From Pomphorhynchus laevis (lineage: Eukaryota > Acanthocephala > Palaeacanthocephala > Echinorhynchida > Pomphorhynchidae): 64,000 bases of DNA. The notes beneath the pieces are model-generated. The model was not told where the DNA came from. It saw only the letters and a program-made list of their open reading frames with translations, and made no database searches. The position numbers and the translations under genes were made by a program. The DNA lies in NCBI GenBank assembly GCA_012934845.2, contig WNNJ02000969.1, positions 1 through 64,000 of the forward strand, given 5' to 3'. Positions 59,601-64,000 of this stretch are shown here, piece after piece (the stretch's first letter is position 1; the number at the start of each line of letters is the position of its first letter).

Positions 59601-59681
59601 ATATCAATCACGGAAGTATATGCATGGAAGGACAATGTAACTGCCCGGCAAACCGAATGGGCACATTTTGTGAACTAGAGG
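59597..59681 (+). pseudogene. Truncated EGF exon (copy 1 of three)
   Basis: Encodes NINHGSICMEGQCNCPANRM, then GTFCELE, the second half of the EGF module that is complete at 59919 and 60290. The first two cysteines and the acceptor site are gone, replaced by the LINE junction. The donor is GC (GAGG|GCGAGC) instead of GT. The downstream intron matches that of the next copy (TTTGAATTTTACTTAAGC, ATCTAATGTTAAGAGCT). Not usable as an EGF exon. Confidence 0.8.
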
Positions 59682-59918
59682 GCGAGCCAATACCGGCTAT
59701 ATCCCTCCCTCTCATTAAAATTTCAATTGTACCGTTTTTATTATGCTAACTTTTTTACTTCTGCAAACGTTTGAATTTTACTTAAGCATCTAATGTTAAG
59801 AGCTCACTGGTTACATTTACCTCTTAAAATATGCACTCCGTGTTTTGTAAACCCTTTATTGGCACATTTTTAAATCATTGACGGTATCCGGTAAAATCAC
59901 TTTTGCAAAATAATTTAG

Positions 59919-60017
59919 ATAAATGCCATCGAATTAAATGTTTACACGGAGGCGCATGCCAAGAAGGACAATGTAAATGTCCGGAAAACCGAATGGGAAC
60001 ATTTTGTGAATTTGAGA
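59919..60017 (+). CDS. EGF exon, tandem copy 2
   Basis: Acceptor AATTTAG ends at 59918; donor GAGA|GTGAGC follows 60017. 99 bp, phase 1 at both ends. It encodes DKCHRIKCLHGGACQEGQCK, then CPENRMGTFCEFE. All six cysteines are present, though the usual F-T-G turn reads R-M-G. Read-through of the donor would give ..ERISAIPLPRI and a stop, so the exon could also act as a terminal exon. Joins exon 13c in frame. Confidence 0.82.
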
Positions 60018-60289
60018 GTGAGCGAATATCTGCTATACCCCTTCCTCGCATTTAAATTTCAATTTTACCCTTTTTACTGTGTTCACATATTCATATATGC
60101 TATTATTTAACAAATTCTTTATTATTATTTCTGCGAACTTTTGAATTTTACTTAAGCATCTAATATTAAGAGCTTACAGGTTACATTTTCCTCTTAAATT
60201 ATGTACTACTTGTTTTTATAAACCCTTGAGTGACACATTTTTAAATCATTTACGGTATCCAGTAAAATCACTTTTGCAAAACAATTTAG

Positions 60290-60388
60290 ATAAATGCTAT
60301 CAAATTGAATGTTTACACGGGGGCACATGCAACGAAGGGCAATGTAAATGTCCGGAAAACCGAATAGGCACATATTGTGAACTTGAGG
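60290..60388 (+). CDS. EGF exon, tandem copy 3 (possible last exon to 60426)
   Basis: Acceptor AATTTAG ends at 60289; donor GAGG|GTGAGC follows 60388. 99 bp, phase 1-1. It encodes DKCYQIECLHGGTCNEGQCK, then CPENRIGTYCELE. Without splicing the frame runs on as GERIPAISLALL to a TAG at 60424-60426, with AATAAA 100 bp further. No later exon of this gene is visible in the window, so either this is the 3' terminal exon or the gene continues beyond 64 kb. Confidence 0.82.
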
Positions 60389-60525
60389 GTGAGCGAATCC
60401 CCGCTATATCCCTCGCTTTACTTTAGATTTAACCCACTGATACCTTTTGTTGCCTTATATTTTTATTGCCTTATCATTTCAAATGCTACTTCTTTTTTAT
60501 TTTTATAAAGACCAATTAGAGCAAA

Positions 60526-60531
60526 AATAAA
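60526..60531 (+). terminator. Candidate polyadenylation signal
   Basis: AATAAA 100 bp after the alternative stop codon at 60424-60426. The hexamer is common in DNA this AT-rich, so its position is only suggestive. Confidence 0.25.
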
Positions 60532-60984
60532 TTTATTTAGATAACATTTTAATACTTTCCAAAATTGCACAACATCCTCTAAAATTCGAATTATGTAATC
60601 AAAAATTACCTTACGATTTTTGCCAACAACAAAACTGGAAATGATATAAAATTAGAAATTGAAAACAAATACTGCATTAGTATCATTATGTAAAAGAGAA
60701 AAAAAAGTTTTACAACTTGTAAACGAAAAATTACTTCCTTAAGTAAAACATATTCTAAATGGCCTCGACGCTGTCGGATTCCCTACTTGCTAGTTGATCG
60801 TCACTGTCAAGGTTCTCTTGCGTCACATTTTAAGTGCATGAGTTAAGGCTTTATGCCAAGGCACCGGCTTCGACACGCTCTCCAAGGGTTCATTTGTTGA
60901 TGATCGTTGCGTCATCAACACTTTTTAAAGGTTGAAGCTTTGATGCGAATTTGCTCAAGCAAATCATTTTTAAATTTCTTTCTC

Positions 60985-62470
60985 CTAGGCTGCAATTGAT
61001 CCTTCTCTCGCTTGCTGGTACTTTCGTTTTCTATCAAAATTGATTATACTATTAGAATGCGAAGGAAGTTCGTCAATATGTACTGAGTCATGTGCATTTG
61101 ATGATTGTTTTGACTGATCGGTGTTATTTAGGCTGTTCTGGGTTGATACTATTGTCTTATTATTGATCAACAATTTACTTAGTTCAAGGGATTGAATTGA
61201 ATGCGGCGTTTCTTTGTAATACAAATATTTGGGTTGAAATTTTTCGAAAACGGGTGTTAGGCCTTCTACAGCATCTATATCGTCATTTGGGTATTTTGAA
61301 TACACCGCAATCAGTTAATCAAATAATCAGTATGTAAATTCTACTTACAGCTTGTTGAGACAAGCGTCCTGCTCGAAGAAACGTTTCTTAGGTTGATACG
61401 TTTCCTGTTGGCCATAATCAAAAGCCAATATTGGAAACTGGTCGAGTGAAGCTAACACGACTTTGGTGCTGCCCTTCATTTGCGCTCTGGAGATGCGCTG
61501 ATATAAGCTTGTGACCTTCACTGCATATTTAATTCCCCTTGCCCGCCTCATATTATTTATAATCAACTTGATCAACTTATTTCTTTTGTCGTTCCATCTA
61601 CCAAAGGTATCCACTACGGCGGCTGAAAAAATGTGCCCCGCTGCTTCGACCCTGTCCTTATATTTCCTGTCATTGACATAGACAGCGTACAACGTGGCAG
61701 CAGCTAGTTGTACGTTAGCAGCAGAGTCACGGTATGCGATCTGTTTGGGATGGGTTACTGCAAATTCGACTATAAGGGGAAGGTCTTGATAAAAGAGAAT
61801 TTATGCCGGGCGTTAATTTAGGGCCGGGATAATTCCTTGCAATACTTGGGCTACATTCATTCAACCAGATTGTGCGTCCGCGAATACCACGTCACGAATA
61901 GGGTTATGCTGTAGTCCTTGATCACCTCCGAACTGGCAAGTGAGCGAGTGTATTCCTTCCTTATCTGTCATACGCAAGCAGCAGTCGCATCGATAGCGCT
62001 TTTCGTTGAAAGGAATCCCAAGTCCCATTCGGGCTGAAATGCAGAACTGTAGGGGCGTTAGTTCTATCCCGGATGCTGCATTTGTCACGGCGTGAAGCCC
62101 AGCCTTAGCTGTTTAGCACGACACAGTGTGTAGTCGGGCATGATCTATTTCGGTAAATGATTGTATCAACTTGGTCGAAGCAAGATAATCGATCGGCAAT
62201 AAAATTGATGATTGACCGCCCTCTGTAGACAGTATAAAGTGCGATCCCATCGCGGTTCTTAGCATTACCAGTGCCTCGGAATAGCTAGGAAATAGTGAAG
62301 CGTTCAGACTGTATACCTCTCCGATTTGCTTCACGCTATGGATGAATGCGCTCTGTGTGTGTTCAGTATTGCATCTTAGATCGAAGCCACCTAGACGGAC
62401 AGGGAGTGTCATCTGTGATTTGATCGCTTTGTGAAATTGACACGCGCATATTTTCTGGAAAGCGCTGGCG
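60985..62470 (-). mobile_element. LINE 3' part (related to the 9-11 kb family), C-terminal region
   Basis: Minus strand: SQMTLPVRLGGFDLR (62.41 kb), then ISARMGLGIPF, YRCDCCLRMTDKEGIHSLTC and HNPIRDVVFA. This is a C-x-C...H-x4-C knuckle followed by an RHN-like block (here QHN), typical of the C-terminal region of RLE-type LINEs. After a break come VTHPKQIAYRDSAANV, YKDRVEAAGHIFSAAVVD and TFGRWNDKRN, then LYQRISRAQMKG. An unusual hydrophilic tail follows (60985-61305; SLNNTDQSKQSSNAHDSV). The RT core is missing, so it is 5'-truncated. GC-richer than the surrounding intron. Confidence 0.72.
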
Positions 62471-62990
62471 ATTTGTCTGTCAAATGACTGACAAAACGTT
62501 TTTGACTTGAGGGTATGGAAGCTTGGCTACTGCATCAATTATCTGGACCAGCGATGGGAGAACTTCATGTAAATATTAGAAGTTTTTCTAAATATATCAT
62601 ATGTTCAATAAATCAAAGATTAGTTAACGATTGTCCAGTTGTTGTCGTTGGCTTGTCGCTCGAGGAGTCGTCTAACGTTGTGAACGATCCGAGATAACTC
62701 TTCGCCGTTGATACGGCGGAGAGTTCCCCGACGGCTATTAATCTTATAACATCGTCTATTTATGGCAGTGCGATCAAGTTTGAGCCGGCGACGTATTGTT
62801 CACTCTCTCATGTTTGTAAACAATTAAATACTTAATTAATTTATTAAAGACATTTCGCCTCGCGTTTTGCCAAAATGCGATTTTACATTCTCTTTCACCT
62901 TAAGATTTTTGAACTTATTTCTACATTAATATTTGAAAATACTGATTATATTAATGCAGATAATTAATAGATATTAATAATGCAGATAAT
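62471..62990. other. GC-richer segment of unknown origin, then AT-rich spacer
   Basis: 62640-62820 is markedly GC-richer than its surroundings and contains a quasi-palindrome (AACTCTTCGCCGT-TGAT-ACGGCGGAGAGTT at about 62695). The minus strand reads LKLDRTAINRRCYKIN and RRINGEELSRIVHNVRRL, without a recognisable domain. It may be an upstream piece of the adjoining LINE. Short open frame 62515-62697 (+) has no support. Confidence 0.35.
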
Positions 62991-64000
62991 TAATTAATAA
63001 TTAATGCAGATAATACACCTTCGCCTCTCGGATTTGGCCAAATGAAAAAATAAACATAAAAATGGACTATGCCCTTCAAAGTCCATTAATGATATTATTA
63101 ATCTGAGATAATTTATTAAGCTGAATAGGGAAAGTGTTTTTAAATGAATGCTAGATGTAGCATGTAAGAGCTGTTGGTACATGCATAGACAGTATTTAAG
63201 AATACAGGCGGATTCTCTTGTATGGCACATAATTCTAGTTGAGCAAAACTTTCCATGAAAACCGTCAAGAGAAAATCTTATTATACATGCTCGCTTTCTT
63301 TGATTACCAAACTTCCAAATGTTCGGGAATTCATCGGCAGGCGTAAATTGGATATCACTATCCAGTAAGAGTTGCTTCGAATTCCAATTCGATACATGCG
63401 AACGAAACGCCGCCATCTCTATTATGGAGAAACGTCCTTGCAGGATTAACGACAAGGGTTGCTCTCTAGTAAGATAAGCTAATTTCGAAGACGAAACCTT
63501 GCGGGACAAGCAAAAGGAGAATTTAAGGAAATTCTATTTTATTCTATCGATTTGATAAAAATTTTGAATAAACACATCTTGTCAAATAGCCGATAACCCA
63601 TATGTAACCATTGGAATAAATATCATTTGAAAATATTTCATGGCTGTAGGATAGTTTGTTGAACGTAAAAGATTGACCATACTCATACAAAAAACAACCT
63701 TACAAACAATTATGTCAAAATGATTAGTAAAATTTCACTTAGAGGACATATTAAAGCCAAGATAGCATAATTGCGTACACATTTGCAAATTCATACCGTC
63801 ATATGTAAAAACATCATTTCTTGATAACCTACCACCCCCTAGGAATTTTAACACTTGTTTTCGCTAGATTAACTTGCAAACCATTCGCCATACAATACAG
63901 TTTGAGCCTAACCAATGCTGAACTCATCGCCTATTTTCGACGAATATATAACCAGATCATCTGTATATAAAAGACAAGAAGAGTTAGATTCACTTACACA
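62990..64000 (-). mobile_element. LINE fragment, same family as 19-21 kb, running off the window
   Basis: Minus strand from the window end: SCLLYTDDLVIYSSK (catalytic YTDD), MANGLQVN-type segment, YLGFNMSSKWNFTNHF, MKYFQMIFIPMVTYGLSAI, matching FTSHIQNK and FQIMLLPCLLYGLSSF of the 19-21 kb copy. An open frame at 62994-63509 supplies the C-terminal part (FRSHVSNWNSKQLLLD, RKRACIIRFSLDGFHGKFC, SACILKYCLCMYQQ). Frame changes lie between these pieces. RT motifs upstream of YTDD would be beyond 64000. Confidence 0.75.

Noticed and set aside
1-64000. LTR retrotransposon or virus-like element
   Set aside because: I found no paired long terminal repeats, capsid, protease, integrase or envelope-like coding. 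All RT remnants look like non-LTR types, although the clade of the 9-11 kb family is not certain.

Overview
This window is AT-rich animal DNA, most likely from an invertebrate. It has long introns with consensus GT-AG borders, a modular extracellular protein of laminin-G (LamG) and EGF domains, and many decayed non-LTR retrotransposons in the introns. There is no sign of bacterial or viral gene organisation. I cannot name the species or phylum from the sequence.

One gene on the + strand explains almost all the real coding sequence. I reconstruct it from exon 1 at 2512-2611 (start codon plus signal peptide) to a last recognisable EGF exon at 60290-60388 (or 60426 if that exon is terminal). Exons 2 to 8 (5476-22198) encode about five LamG-type domains. 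Exon 5 alone is 2,115 bp. Introns between LamG exons are phase 0. From exon 8 onward every intron is phase 1 and nearly every exon is one EGF module, so modules can be gained or lost without breaking the frame. The predicted product is a secreted protein of roughly 1,400 residues: signal peptide, LamG x5, an atypical Cys-rich module, then a run of EGF modules. No transmembrane segment was found in the exons.

Layout. 1-2,500: AT microsatellite, retroelement scraps and the putative 5' flank. 2,512-13,682: signal-peptide and LamG exons. Their introns hold dispersed repeats, decayed copies of the gene's own coding sequence (8.5 and 11.2 kb) and a LINE-like reverse-transcriptase fragment (9.0-11.0 kb, minus strand). 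13.9-15.7 kb: an intronic 323-bp satellite array. 18-22.4 kb: the remaining LamG exons and the Cys-rich exon around a LINE (19-21 kb). 22.9-32.9 kb: LINE fragments, microsatellites, fold-back repeats and EGF exons 10 and 11. 33.9-47.2 kb: a three-copy tandem segmental duplication. Each copy carries one LINE with a restriction-like endonuclease C-terminus plus the same pair of EGF exons. 47-57 kb: intron with a LINE fragment, a dead EGF exon, a 654-bp tandem duplication and a 1-kb inverted duplication of 31.9-32.9 kb. 57.5-59.6 kb: a CR1/jockey-like LINE (minus strand) abutting a truncated EGF exon. 59.6-60.4 kb: three tandem copies of another EGF exon. 60.9-64.0 kb: two more LINE fragments on the minus strand.

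The most unusual points are the LINE-associated triplication that adds EGF modules in frame, the recurrence of perfect short-loop palindromes (several as adjacent pairs) in unrelated sequence, and the presence of live, truncated and dead copies of the gene's own exons inside its introns. I found no convincing tRNA, rRNA, CRISPR array or LTR/virus-like element.
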